Of a DNA stretch of 34,551 nucleotides, positions 9,021 to 17,355 are shown piece by piece. Below the pieces are notes generated by a model, which saw nothing but the letters and a program-made list of their open reading frames with translations, did not search any database and had not been told where the DNA came from. The stretch's first letter is position 1. Each line of letters starts with the position of its first letter. Location of the stretch: positions 1 through 34,551 of the forward strand of contig CAMWSK010000029.1 in the NCBI GenBank assembly GCA_947176895.1, read 5' to 3'. Position numbers and translations under genes: made by a program. This stretch comes from an uncultured Prevotellaceae bacterium. GTDB lineage: Bacteria > Bacteroidota > Bacteroidia > Bacteroidales > Bacteroidaceae.

Positions 9021-9287
9021 CACCATCAGGTCTCTGTACTCGTCAATCTTTTCCATCAGAGCCTTGGCAAAGGAGCATAGCGGTACTATCTTCATGCCCT
9101 GTTCGCGTGCATAGTCTATGGCTGCGGCCACCAGGCGGCGCCCCAGGCCTCTTCCCGGTGCAAAGGAACGGGTATGCGTGATGGTCATTATCCGGCCTTC
9201 GCGTTCGTACTCGAGATTCCCAATCTCTTTTCCCTCTTCTCTGGCAATGAAGATGCCTTCGTTGCTGTGGTGTTCGATGTTAATCAT
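9003..9287 (-). CDS. Small GNAT-type N-acetyltransferase-like protein
   Basis: The 94-aa protein matches the short GNAT group (Gcn5-like, NATD1/YidJ type): an I-G-N-L-E-Y strand, then T-H-T-R-S-F-A-P-G-R-G-L-G-R-R-L, where the R/Q-x-x-G-x-G/A acetyl-CoA pyrophosphate loop lies, followed by a helix and a V-P-L-C-S-F strand. Members are about 90-100 aa, so it is full length. The substrate is unknown. It lies 12 bases downstream of the phytase-like gene on the same strand and probably shares its transcript. Its 3' end is inside the convergent terminator. Confidence 0.85.
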   Translation of the reverse strand: MINIEHHSNEGIFIAREEGKEIGNLEYEREGRIMTITHTRSFAPGRGLGRRLVAAAIDYAREQGMKIVPLCSFAKALMEKIDEYRDLMVEENKP

Positions 9288-9299
9288 AGTCAGTTATTT

Positions 9300-10280
9300 T
9301 TATTTCGGGATAATCCCCACGCGGATGTAGTCTTTCAGATGTATCAGCTTGTTGCCATAGCCGCCTTGCGAGTCGTTGATTAAAAGAATGGTTTGCGAGC
9401 CGTCGGCCAGCTTGATGCCAAGGCACATGCCCTCGTAGTTGGCAATGGCCTTCTTTTTCCTGAATCCCGCTTTGCTGTACCATTCGGTCTGCAGGGTCTT
9501 CTTTTGGGTGCGTGTGTCCCAGCGGTAGAGGCGGCAGAATACATAGCTGCCCAGTTTTTGTGGCGTGACCAGAAACTCGCGCTCCAGAACCAGCAGGGAA
9601 CCGTCGCCCAGGGGCGTGACGGCCACCACACCATGAGCCACGGTCCGGGCCTTCTTCTTTAGTAGAGGAATGTCCAAGGGATAGGTCTGTTGCAGCATGG
9701 GTTCGCCCTGCAGGTTGAATTGCTGCAGGCGGAGGTTCACCGCTTGTCCACCGTTTTGCGTGGAGAGAGGCGAGTCGGAGCGGAGAGCGTTCTCCGTGGT
9801 GGTCCAGAAGGTGCCCGAAAGGCTGTCAAAGCCCAGGGCTTCAAACCCGAAGTTGGGGTAGAGGTTGTCTGTTCCGAATAAGGCAGGCACCTGCAAACAA
9901 TGGCCAGTCCGCTCACCCTTCACGGTGTATTCGAGAATCTGTTGGTCGTCTTCCGCGCTGATGAACAAGGTGCCGCGTTGGGGACAGTAGGCGATGCCCT
10001 CGGCATCGCGGGCGGGCAGCCCGTTGCCGTGAAAGGCGACGGACCTTACGTGTGTCACCCGGCCTGTGATGCTGTCCTGCACAATCTCCACCTCGTAGAA
10101 CCCGTCCCGGCTTTCCTTGTCGCTCACCAGGGCGTAGCGGCAGTTCCCCAAGGGTGTGATACCCGAGTAATTGGCGGGGACGATGCCCCACCGCTTCAGG
10201 TTTTGCTGTTTCAGCAGATGCACTTGGGCCGGGGCGGGCAAGGCAAAGAGCAAAGGAAGAATCAGTCTCGATATGTTCAT
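9300..10280 (-). CDS. Secreted esterase-like/phytase-like beta-propeller protein
   Basis: I chose the ATG at 10280 over one 60 bases upstream because it directly begins a signal peptide (M-N-I-S-R-L-I-L-P-L-L-F-A-L-P-A-P-A-Q) and has a Bacteroidetes -7-like TATCTTCG just upstream (10288-10295 on the minus strand). The mature part of about 308 residues fits the 'esterase-like activity of phytase' family (PF13449): A-R-D-A-E-G-I-A-Y, L-F-I-S-A-E-D-D-Q-Q-I, G-F-E-A-L-G-F-D and, near the end, A-N-Y-E-G-M-C-L-G. It is presumably periplasmic or surface-exposed. The family's biochemical activity is poorly defined, so no substrate is claimed. Confidence 0.8.
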   Translation of the reverse strand: MNISRLILPLLFALPAPAQVHLLKQQNLKRWGIVPANYSGITPLGNCRYALVSDKESRDGFYEVEIVQDSITGRVTHVRSVAFHGNGLPARDAEGIAYCPQRGTLFISAEDDQQILEYTVKGERTGHCLQVPALFGTDNLYPNFGFEALGFDSLSGTFWTTTENALRSDSPLSTQNGGQAVNLRLQQFNLQGEPMLQQTYPLDIPLLKKKARTVAHGVVAVTPLGDGSLLVLEREFLVTPQKLGSYVFCRLYRWDTRTQKKTLQTEWYSKAGFRKKKAIANYEGMCLGIKLADGSQTILLINDSQGGYGNKLIHLKDYIRVGIIPK

Positions 10281-10430
10281 GATGAGGCGAAGATACGAAA
10301 AATATGTGAGTTCGGGACAGTCTGTACCCATATTTGCCAAGGAAGAAAGGGCAAAAATAGCTTACATGGCGGCAATAAATGTCACTCGACGCGAAAAAAC
10401 TATATCTCAAAGTTTTGAGCCATATAAATA

Positions 10431-10510
10431 AAACATGCGGATGTTTCGGGAAAAACATGTTCATCTTTTTCAGAAACATGTTCATGTTTTTCAAAAACAT
10501 CTTGATGTTT
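10431..10510 (+). repeat. Palindrome array, copy A (four 16-bp units, 22-21-21 bp spacing)
   Basis: Units start at 10431 (AAACATGCGGATGTTT), 10453 (AAACATGTTCATCTTT), 10474 (AAACATGTTCATGTTT) and 10495 (AAACATCTTGATGTTT). Linkers are CGGGAA, TTCAG and TTCAA. The third and fourth units are both perfect 7-bp palindromes with different inner bases. The array is followed by a G-rich stretch (10514-10535). This lies in the 433-base intergenic region 10281-10713, which otherwise holds only the promoter of the downstream FAD gene. Three more copies of the array occur in the window. Confidence 0.9.
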
Positions 10511-10673
10511 TCTCGGGGGGCTTTGGGGGCAGGGGCTTTACAGACAACCAAAACTCATCGCGAAAAGTCTTAGTTATAGAATTTGTGGGCATGAAACGAC
10601 TTTTTCTCCTCGTTTTCCGGCAAAACGGAATGGGGGGCGGCAGGGTTCGGAACAAGAAAAACAAGATGTTCGT

Positions 10674-10705
10674 TTTGCTATTGCGCTCACCTTTCCTTAC
10701 CTTTG
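10674..10705 (+). promoter_or_regulatory. Bacteroidetes-type promoter for the FAD oxidoreductase
   Basis: TTTG at 10674-10677, a 20-base spacer, and TACCTTTG at 10698-10705 match the primary sigma consensus TTTG-N19..21-TAnnTTTG exactly. The start codon follows 8 bases later, which decides in favour of ATG 10714 over the long open frame upstream and implies a very short 5' UTR. Confidence 0.85.
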
Positions 10706-10713
10706 TATGTGTT

Positions 10714-12270
10714 ATGGTAAAAGAATTTCAACTTCGCCTGCTTCCCCAGGAAGCATTCAGCGAGCAGAGCATCCGCCGCTATGTGGCGCGTGAGTTCGGT
10801 TTTGACGAGCGGACCATCACGGCGGTGCGGACCCTGAAACGAGGCATCGACGCTCGTCAGCGTCAGGTGGTGGTGAACGTGGCAGTACGTGTGTATATTA
10901 ACGAACAGCCGGCGGATGCCGTCTACACCCCCGTCAACTATCCCGAGGTCAGCGACCGCGAGGCCGTGGTGGTGGTGGGCGCCGGTCCCGGCGGGCTGTT
11001 TGCCGCCCTCCGCCTGATAGAGCTGGGTTTCCGCCCTGTTGTGGTGGAGCGCGGCAAGGATGTGCACGAGCGCCGCAAGGATATTGCACGCATCCGTGAG
11101 GACCAGCGGGTGGACAGTGAAAGCAACTACAGCTTTGGCGAGGGCGGAGCCGGCGCGTTCAGCGACGGAAAGTTATATACGCGAAGCAAGAAGCGCGGCG
11201 ATGGCGACAAGATCCTGCGGGTGTTCTGCCAGCATGGGGCCGGTGAGGCCATCCTTTCCGATGCCCATCCCCACATCGGCACCGACAAGCTGCCGCGTGT
11301 GATAGAGAATATGCGCAACCGCATTCTGCGCTGTGGGGGCGAGGTGCATTTTGAAACGAAGATGACCGACCTGCTGATATGTGGCAACAAGGTGCAAGGT
11401 ATACGCTGCGGCGAGCGGGAATTTAACGCCCGTGCCGTGATTCTGGCCACGGGCCATTCGGCCCGTGATGTCTACCGTTGGCTGGCGCAGAACGGCGTGG
11501 AGCTGGAGGCCAAGGGCCTGGCTGTGGGTGTCCGCCTGGAGCATCCGGCCATGCTGATTGACCAAATACAATACCATAGCCGCCAGGGGAGAGGAAAGTA
11601 TCTGCCAGCTGCCGAGTATAGCGTGGTGCAGCAGGTGGACGGGCGCGGCGTCTATAGCTTTTGCATGTGTCCGGGCGGCACCGTGGTGCCCGCCGCCAGT
11701 GGTCCCGAGCAGATTGTGGTGAACGGTATGTCCGCCAGCAGCCGGGGCGGCCAATGGAGCAACAGCGGCATGGTGGTGGAGCTGCGTCCCGAGGATGTGG
11801 AGGGAGACGGTGTGTTGCGTATGCTGCATTACCAGGAAGAGCTGGAACGCCTCTGTTGGTTGCAGGGCAACATGAAGCAGACGGCTCCCGCACAGCGTAT
11901 GGCCGATTTCGTGAACGGGCGTCTCAGTTACGACCTTCCCCGCAGCAGTTATGCGCCAGGACTTGTCAGCAGTCCGTTGCATTTCTGGCTTCCCGACTTT
12001 GTGGGCAAGCGTTTGCAGCAGGGCTTCCTGGCCTTTGGCAGACAGAAGCACGGCTTCCTGACCAATGATGCCACGGTTATCGGCGTGGAAACACGCACCA
12101 GCAGCCCTGTGCGCATCCTGCGTGAACGCGACACGTTGCAACATGTCCGCTTGCAGGGGCTCTTCCCCTGCGGCGAAGGTGCGGGCTATGCCGGAGGTAT
12201 TGTCAGTGCCGGCGTGGACGGCGAGCGTTGTGCCGAGATGGCAGCCGAGTGGCTTTCGGCAAACGGGTAA
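10714..12270 (+). CDS. FAD-dependent oxidoreductase, COG2509 type
   Basis: The start at 10714 is set by the promoter immediately upstream; the frame is open further left, but that sequence is a repeat array. The product has 518 aa. Residues ~1-75 form a small N-terminal domain typical of this group. The Rossmann FAD motif is V-V-V-G-A-G-P-G-G-L (about 87-95) with E112 ending the second strand, and Y-S-F-G-E-G-G-A-G-A-F-S-D-G-K-L is characteristic of COG2509 proteins. The C terminus (L-F-P-C-G-E-G-A-G-Y-A-G-G-I-V-S-A-G) closes the FAD site. The family is an uncharacterised set of cytosolic FAD-dependent dehydrogenases; the substrate is unknown. The nuclease-helicase gene starts 7 bases after the stop, so the two are probably cotranscribed. 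Confidence 0.9.
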   Translation: MVKEFQLRLLPQEAFSEQSIRRYVAREFGFDERTITAVRTLKRGIDARQRQVVVNVAVRVYINEQPADAVYTPVNYPEVSDREAVVVVGAGPGGLFAALRLIELGFRPVVVERGKDVHERRKDIARIREDQRVDSESNYSFGEGGAGAFSDGKLYTRSKKRGDGDKILRVFCQHGAGEAILSDAHPHIGTDKLPRVIENMRNRILRCGGEVHFETKMTDLLICGNKVQGIRCGEREFNARAVILATGHSARDVYRWLAQNGVELEAKGLAVGVRLEHPAMLIDQIQYHSRQGRGKYLPAAEYSVVQQVDGRGVYSFCMCPGGTVVPAASGPEQIVVNGMSASSRGGQWSNSGMVVELRPEDVEGDGVLRMLHYQEELERLCWLQGNMKQTAPAQRMADFVNGRLSYDLPRSSYAPGLVSSPLHFWLPDFVGKRLQQGFLAFGRQKHGFLTNDATVIGVETRTSSPVRILRERDTLQHVRLQGLFPCGEGAGYAGGIVSAGVDGERCAEMAAEWLSANG

Positions 12271-12277
12271 GGGGCTG

Positions 12278-15200
12278 ATGGCGGAGGATTGGTTTGCCGG
12301 GTTGCGGGCTTTGCTTCGGAGTGATGCGGGGATAGGGGAGCGGTACAAGCAGCTGAACCGCCTGTTTCATCGTCTGCTGGCCGAGCACACGGCTTTCGCG
12401 ACGGCCCGCCTGGTGGGTGCTTTCGCCCGGTTGGATTTCCTGTTGAAGGAGGGACGGGCCGACGGGGACCTTCAACGCACGGCAAATGACCTGCGGGTGG
12501 CACTCAAGCAGATTTCCCGTGGTTTGACCTCTGATGACGAGCTGCTTCAAAGATGGCAGTCGGATACCTATACGGTGGCTCGGCTTGTCGCCTTTCTGAA
12601 TCATGTTCCTGTTCCTGAAGATATTCCGCTGCCTGCTCGCCAGTCGATTCCTTTTCGTGCTCCGTCTGCCCGCGAAATCGAACCCTGTGTCCGTCTTTTG
12701 GTGAGCCATTGGGACGACCGGTGTGTCTACGGAACACCGGAGAAGGATGGCGTGGGGCAGGTGACGGTGTGCTATGCCGACGGCAACAAGCTTTATCCCT
12801 ATGATTGGACCTATCTGCGGAAACTCTGGCAACGCGGGATGCAGGTGAACCTGATTCGCTCCATCGAGCGCAACGGGGTGCTCTATCCCGAGTTGATTAT
12901 CGTGGAGCCGGACTATCTGGTGGACATCTCCCAGATAGCGCGGTGCTTTGCCGTTTATGCCGAAAGTCCTTTGGTCCTGCTGATGGACAGGCTGGCGGCA
13001 GACGAGCCTTCCGAAGCGCAGTTGCTGGGCTTCATGGCCGGCCAGTTATTGGACGAGGAGCTACACGATTTGCAACGACCCTATGCCGACACGGCGCTCG
13101 ACTTCTACCGGCACAACGCCATGAGCCTGCTGTGTGCCGAACCGGGGCAGGACTTTCATGCCCGTGCGATGCAGCAACGCACCAACATCCACAATGCGGT
13201 TTCCGTTCAGCTGCCGATGATGGCAGAGCGATACCATAAGGAGAGGGTGGTGGTGGAACCGTCTTTCGTGAGCGAGATGCTGGGTTTGCAGGGGCGTATG
13301 GACTTTCTGCAAACCGATATGCGTGTGCTTATCGAGCAGAAGTCGGGCAAGGCGGCCTTTGTGCCCCATGATGCGGAACCCGACAACCCCAAGCCGCGCG
13401 AGGAGCATTATGTGCAGATGTTGCTTTACATGGCTTTGGTTCGCTATAACCATCGTCGGACGTATGAAGAGAATCAGCGGGAACTGCACGCCTTTCTGCT
13501 TTATTCGGCCTATCCCAACGCGTTGGTGGGTCTGGGCTTTGCGCCCGAACTGCTGTTCCGGGCGTTCAAACTGCGCAATCGTCTGGTGGCGCAGGACATG
13601 TGGCTGGCAGGCCGGGGCTTCGACCTGCTCACCTCGCTTACCCCCGACAGGCTCAACGAGAAACAGATTCAGGGCAAGTTGTGGGACGTGTATGTACGGC
13701 CGCGATTGGAAAGTGTGTTGTTGCCTTTGCGCCAGGCGTCGCTGTTGGAATTGAAATACTATCTTCGCCTGTTGCGTTTCGTGGCTTTAGAGCATCAATT
13801 GTCGAAGTTGGGCAATCAGACAAAGGAGAACTCGGGCTTTGCTGCCCTTTGGCATGACTCCACGGACGAGAAGCGACAGGCGGGCAACATCTATGACGGG
13901 TTGCGCCTTGCTTGGCCGCAGGCTGACGGGGATGTGACGTGGGTGGACCACGTAAATCTGGCCTTTCCCGAAGAACATGATACGGACACGGCCAACTTCA
14001 GGTTGGGCGATGCGGTGTTGCTTTACAATTATGTCGGCAACGAACAACCTGATGCCCGCGAACACATCCTTTATCGCGGAAGCATACAGGACATCACGCC
14101 GGACGGGATAGTTGTCAGCCTGAGAAATGCGCAAACCGATGCCAAAGTGCTGACCCGTGATGCGGGCCGGTTGTGGGCTGTGGAACATGACTTTGTGGAG
14201 AGCACCCACACGGCACTCTACCGGGGTGTCCACAGTTTCCTGTCCGCGCCACGGAATCGGCGCGACCTGGTGTTGATGCAGCGTCGGCCCGAGGGTGATG
14301 TAACCCGAACCTTGCGAGGAAGTTACGGGCGTTTTGACGAACTGATGCTTCGGGTGAAGCAGGCCCGTGAACTGTTTCTTATCATCGGGCCTCCGGGCAC
14401 GGGTAAAACCTCGTTCGGCATGTTCAACACCTTGCTGGAGGAACTGCAGGAACCGGACAGCCGCGTGCTGGTGATGAGCTATACGAACCGGGCCGTAGAC
14501 GAGATCAGCAGCAAGCTGCATGGGGCCGTGGACTTCATTCGCGTGGGCAGTGAAGCCAACTGTGCACCGGAGTACCGCGAACATCTTTTCTCGGAGCGGG
14601 TGAAGCAATGCCGAAACCGTTCGGAGCTGGAGGGGCTGGTGCGGCGGACCCGTGTGTTCGTGGGCACCACCACGGCACTCGCTTCGGCTCGTCCGCTCTT
14701 CCTTTCCGGGAACTTCTCTTTGGCCATCGTGGATGAAGCCGGCCAGATATTGGAGCCTTCGCTGTTGGCTCTGCTCAGTATGCAGCATAAGGGTGAGAGT
14801 GCCATTCGCAAGTTCGTTTTGATTGGCGACCATAAGCAATTGCCGGCTGTGGTGCAGCAACGCCGACAAGAGAGCGAGGTGACGGACGGGATGCTGCGGG
14901 AGATAGGGCTGACGGATTGCCGCCTTTCGTTTTTCGAGCGCCTGCTGCACCGGTACGGGCAAGACCCTTCGGTCACCTATATGCTCACCCGTCAGGGACG
15001 CATGCATCCCGACATCGCCCGTTTCCCCAACGAGGCGTTCTACGGGGGCAAATTGCAGGCGGTTCCCTTGCCCCACCAGCAGGAGGACAGTCCTCGCCCT
15101 CGCGTCACTTTCCATGATGTCCTGCCGCAGGAAGGGGAGGTGGCGGACAAGGCAAACCAGGCCGAGGCAGACGTGATAGCCCGCCTGGTGAAGGAGATAT

Positions 15201-15580
15201 ACGAGCGTGAGCAGGAAAACTTCTCGGCAATGGACACCGTGGGCGTCATCGTGCCATACAGGAACCAGATTGCCACCATCCGCAACGCGATAGACCGGCT
15301 GGCGATTCCTTGTCTGCACCCCATCACGATAGACACGGTGGAACGCTACCAGGGCGGCCAGCGGCGGTATATCATCTACGGATTCACGGTGAAGCATTTC
15401 TATCAGCTGCGCTTTCTTACCGATGCCACTTTTGTGGAGGACGACAAGGTGATAGACCGTAAGCTGAATGTGGCCATGACGCGTGCCCGGGAATATCTGA
15501 TGCTGGTGGGTAACGCCCGCTTGTTGAAAAACAATGACGTGTTTGCCCGTCTGATTGATTTTGCCTATCTTTGTGACTAA
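12278..15580 (+). CDS. Dna2-like PD-(D/E)XK nuclease / SF1B helicase fusion
   Basis: ATG 12278 is chosen because it follows the preceding stop by 7 bases; the open frame further left is a shadow of the FAD gene. The 1100-aa protein has a PD-(D/E)XK nuclease module in its middle: G-R-M-D-F with D342, then I-E-Q-K with E353 and K355, and downstream H-Y-V-Q-M-L-L-Y. The C-terminal half is an SF1B (UPF1/Dna2-like) helicase: Walker A G-P-P-G-T-G-K-T at 704-711, T-N-R-A-V-D-E-I, motif II D-E-A-G at 819-822, G-D-H-K-Q-L-P-A-V, R-M-H-P-D-I, Y-Q-G-G-Q and finally V-A-M-T-R-A-R-E. All core motifs are present, so it should be active. By family it probably processes DNA ends, flaps or recombination intermediates. 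No Fe-S cysteine cluster of the Cas4/Dna2 type is obvious around the nuclease. Confidence 0.9.
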   Translation: MAEDWFAGLRALLRSDAGIGERYKQLNRLFHRLLAEHTAFATARLVGAFARLDFLLKEGRADGDLQRTANDLRVALKQISRGLTSDDELLQRWQSDTYTVARLVAFLNHVPVPEDIPLPARQSIPFRAPSAREIEPCVRLLVSHWDDRCVYGTPEKDGVGQVTVCYADGNKLYPYDWTYLRKLWQRGMQVNLIRSIERNGVLYPELIIVEPDYLVDISQIARCFAVYAESPLVLLMDRLAADEPSEAQLLGFMAGQLLDEELHDLQRPYADTALDFYRHNAMSLLCAEPGQDFHARAMQQRTNIHNAVSVQLPMMAERYHKERVVVEPSFVSEMLGLQGRMDFLQTDMRVLIEQKSGKAAFVPHDAEPDNPKPREEHYVQMLLYMALVRYNHRRTYEENQRELHAFLLYSAYPNALVGLGFAPELLFRAFKLRNRLVAQDMWLAGRGFDLLTSLTPDRLNEKQIQGKLWDVYVRPRLESVLLPLRQASLLELKYYLRLLRFVALEHQLSKLGNQTKENSGFAALWHDSTDEKRQAGNIYDGLRLAWPQADGDVTWVDHVNLAFPEEHDTDTANFRLGDAVLLYNYVGNEQPDAREHILYRGSIQDITPDGIVVSLRNAQTDAKVLTRDAGRLWAVEHDFVESTHTALYRGVHSFLSAPRNRRDLVLMQRRPEGDVTRTLRGSYGRFDELMLRVKQARELFLIIGPPGTGKTSFGMFNTLLEELQEPDSRVLVMSYTNRAVDEISSKLHGAVDFIRVGSEANCAPEYREHLFSERVKQCRNRSELEGLVRRTRVFVGTTTALASARPLFLSGNFSLAIVDEAGQILEPSLLALLSMQHKGESAIRKFVLIGDHKQLPAVVQQRRQESEVTDGMLREIGLTDCRLSFFERLLHRYGQDPSVTYMLTRQGRMHPDIARFPNEAFYGGKLQAVPLPHQQEDSPRPRVTFHDVLPQEGEVADKANQAEADVIARLVKEIYEREQENFSAMDTVGVIVPYRNQIATIRNAIDRLAIPCLHPITIDTVERYQGGQRRYIIYGFTVKHFYQLRFLTDATFVEDDKVIDRKLNVAMTRAREYLMLVGNARLLKNNDVFARLIDFAYLCD
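15542..15573 (+). promoter_or_regulatory. Promoter inside the 3' end of the helicase gene
   Basis: TTTG at 15542-15545, a 20-base spacer and TATCTTTG at 15566-15573 match the Bacteroidetes consensus. The dehydrogenase start at 15602 lies 28 bases downstream, so the dehydrogenase and phosphatase genes can be transcribed independently of the helicase. Confidence 0.75.
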
Positions 15581-15601
15581 CCATACCTTATACATATTTA
15601 T

Positions 15602-16567
15602 ATGAAGATTGTTGTTCTGGACGGGGCCACTGCCACGCAGGCTGACTTGTCCTGGGATTCGTTTGAGGCTTTGGGGCAGGTGACGGTGTGGCCGCGTACC
15701 GCACCTGGCGAGGTGGCCGGGCGCATCTGCGATGCCGATGCCGTGCTCACCAATAAAGTGATGATGGGCGAGGACGAAATGAATGCCGCTCCCCGTCTGC
15801 GTTATATCGGTGTGCTGGCCACAGGCTATAACGTGGTGGACCTGAAGGCTGCCCGTGAGCATGGCATTGTGGTGACCAATATCCCTGCCTATAGTACGGA
15901 TTCGGTGGCGCAGATGGCCATGGCCCATTTGCTGAACATTACGAATGGGGTGGGGCGGCACAGCCGGGCAGTGGGTGAAGGACGCTGGCAAGAATCGGCA
16001 GACTTCTGCTTTCAACTGACACCTCAAATGGAGTTGCATGGCAAAACCTTCGCTGTTGTCGGCCTGGGTAACACGGGACAGGCCACGGCACGTCTGGCGC
16101 AGGCTTTTGGGATGCGTGTGGTGGCGTGGAGCAGCAAGCCGGCGGAGGTGCTGAAAGCTTCGTTCGGTATTGAAAAAGCCGGGAGCATGGAGCAACTTTT
16201 CCGCGAGGCCGATGTGCTTAGCCTGCACTGCCCGTTGACCGAAAGCACGCACCATATCGTCAACGCGCAATCACTCTCCCTGATGAAACCCACTGCCATC
16301 TTGCTGAACACGGGGCGTGGCGCCTTGGTGGACGAAGAAGCCTTGTCCGAGGCACTGAACGGCTCCCGCCTGTATGCCGCAGGCGTTGATGTGCTGGAGC
16401 AGGAACCACCCCGGAAAGGAAGTCCGCTTATCGGTGCCCGCAACTGCTTCGTCACGCCCCACATTGCCTGGGCCACACGCGATGCCAGACAGCGTTTGCT
16501 GACCACGGCATATCAAAACCTAGAGACTTTCCTGATGGGTTCTCCCCGGAATGTTGTCAACGCTTAA
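15602..16567 (+). CDS. D-2-hydroxyacid dehydrogenase, probably glycerate dehydrogenase
   Basis: The 321-aa NAD-dependent enzyme interconverts a 2-hydroxy acid and a 2-keto acid in the cytosol. The nucleotide motif is V-V-G-L-G-N-T-G-Q (G154-x-G156-xx-G159). The catalytic residues are R239 in [11 protein letters not shown]268 in E-Q-E-P-P and H287 in T-P-H-I-A-W-A. Sequence style and length fit the hydroxypyruvate/glycerate dehydrogenase (HprA) group common in Bacteroidetes, but the precise substrate cannot be fixed by eye. Its own promoter lies within the preceding gene. The HAD phosphatase starts 11 bases after its stop, so the two are likely an operon. Confidence 0.88.
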   Translation: MKIVVLDGATATQADLSWDSFEALGQVTVWPRTAPGEVAGRICDADAVLTNKVMMGEDEMNAAPRLRYIGVLATGYNVVDLKAAREHGIVVTNIPAYSTDSVAQMAMAHLLNITNGVGRHSRAVGEGRWQESADFCFQLTPQMELHGKTFAVVGLGNTGQATARLAQAFGMRVVAWSSKPAEVLKASFGIEKAGSMEQLFREADVLSLHCPLTESTHHIVNAQSLSLMKPTAILLNTGRGALVDEEALSEALNGSRLYAAGVDVLEQEPPRKGSPLIGARNCFVTPHIAWATRDARQRLLTTAYQNLETFLMGSPRNVVNA

Positions 16568-16578
16568 TCCTCATCTTC

Positions 16579-17286
16579 ATGAAGCGCTATACCGATCTGT
16601 TTATCGACTTCGACGATACCATCTATGACACCCATGGCAACGCGCAGATTGCCTTGGGGGAATTGTTTGACCACTATCAACTGCAGCGATATTTCCCATC
16701 GAAGGAAGCGTTTACCGTTCCCTATTGGCGCGAGAATGTTGCCCTGTGGGCACAATACACGCGGGGCGAGATTACCCGGGACTTCCTGATCGTGGAGCGT
16801 TTCCGTCGGCCCCTGTGCGAGGGAAAAGGCCTGAATCCGACAACGGAGCAGTGTCTGGAGGTGAGCGATTGTTTCCTGAACCTTTGCGCCGACAAGCCGG
16901 CCACGTTGCCCGGCGCGCATGAGTTGCTGGCCTATCTGAAGAAACAGGGCTACCGGATGCACATCTGCAGCAACGGATTCCATGAGGTGCAGTATCGCAA
17001 GCTTCGTGCCTCGGACACGCTCCAATACTTCGATACCATTGTGCTGAGCGAGGATGCGGGAGCCAACAAGCCCTCAGGGGCTTTCTTCGATTATGCGTTC
17101 AAGACCACGAAGGCCGTGAGGGAGTCCACGCTCATGATTGGGGACAATCAGGACACGGACATCGCCGGAGCTTATCATGCAGGTCTTCATACGATATACT
17201 ATAATCCCGAGGGGCTGCCTCTGACTAATCCCCGGGCAGTGACCTATCAGGTGAAAGCCCTGAGCGAGATAGCCAAGATTTTATAG
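16579..17286 (+). CDS. HAD-family phosphatase, YjjG-type nucleotidase
   Basis: The 235-aa protein has HAD motif I D-F-D-D-T (nucleophile D10, acid D12), motif II I-C-S-N-G at about 134-138, a lysine in G-A-N-K-P-S, and motif [11 protein letters not shown]. An alpha-helical cap lies between motifs I and II. Length and the N-terminal style ([13 protein letters not shown]) match the YjjG group, which dephosphorylates non-canonical pyrimidine nucleotides in a house-cleaning role. It follows the dehydrogenase by 11 bases. The YjjG assignment is likely; the substrate is taken from the family. Confidence 0.82.
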   Translation: MKRYTDLFIDFDDTIYDTHGNAQIALGELFDHYQLQRYFPSKEAFTVPYWRENVALWAQYTRGEITRDFLIVERFRRPLCEGKGLNPTTEQCLEVSDCFLNLCADKPATLPGAHELLAYLKKQGYRMHICSNGFHEVQYRKLRASDTLQYFDTIVLSEDAGANKPSGAFFDYAFKTTKAVRESTLMIGDNQDTDIAGAYHAGLHTIYYNPEGLPLTNPRAVTYQVKALSEIAKIL

Positions 17287-17319
17287 ATGTGCCAAAAGGT
17301 AATCTTCGGCAAAAAACAT

Positions 17320-17327
17320 TACCTTTG
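17320..17327 (+). promoter_or_regulatory. -7 element TACCTTTG before glnN
   Basis: TACCTTTG matches the Bacteroidetes -7 consensus exactly and lies 28 bases before the glnN start, in the short gap after the phosphatase gene. No TTTG is present at the usual distance upstream, so activation by another factor is possible. Confidence 0.6.
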
Positions 17328-17355
17328 CACCGGAAAACAACATTTCATTATATAT

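Noticed and set aside
10431..10510. CRISPR array
   Set aside because: The repeats are palindromic 16-mers with only 5-6 base linkers that are themselves conserved; there are no unique spacers and no cas genes.
10435..10713. Upstream extension of the FAD gene and a similar minus-strand ORF at 31335-31556, both reading K-H-V-H-V-F-Q-K repeats
   Set aside because: The matching peptides come from translating the palindrome arrays in the same frame. A consensus promoter at 10674 lies after this part, so it is not coding.
11173..12348. 391-codon minus-strand ORF, and the long plus-strand ORFs opposite the GH38-like and GH43 genes (21809-23005, 23093-23929, 20965-21603)
   Set aside because: All are opposite genes with clear catalytic motifs and have no recognisable domain or initiation context of their own.
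12278..15580. Anti-phage defence system built on the nuclease-helicase and FAD gene
   Set aside because: No other defence genes are nearby and the surroundings are housekeeping genes. A DNA repair role is equally likely, so no defence claim is made.
13787..16270. 827-codon open frame on the minus strand
   Set aside because: It is antisense to the helicase and dehydrogenase genes, whose motifs are complete; long antisense frames are common in GC-rich coding sequence. The composition (many His, Gln) is not protein-like.
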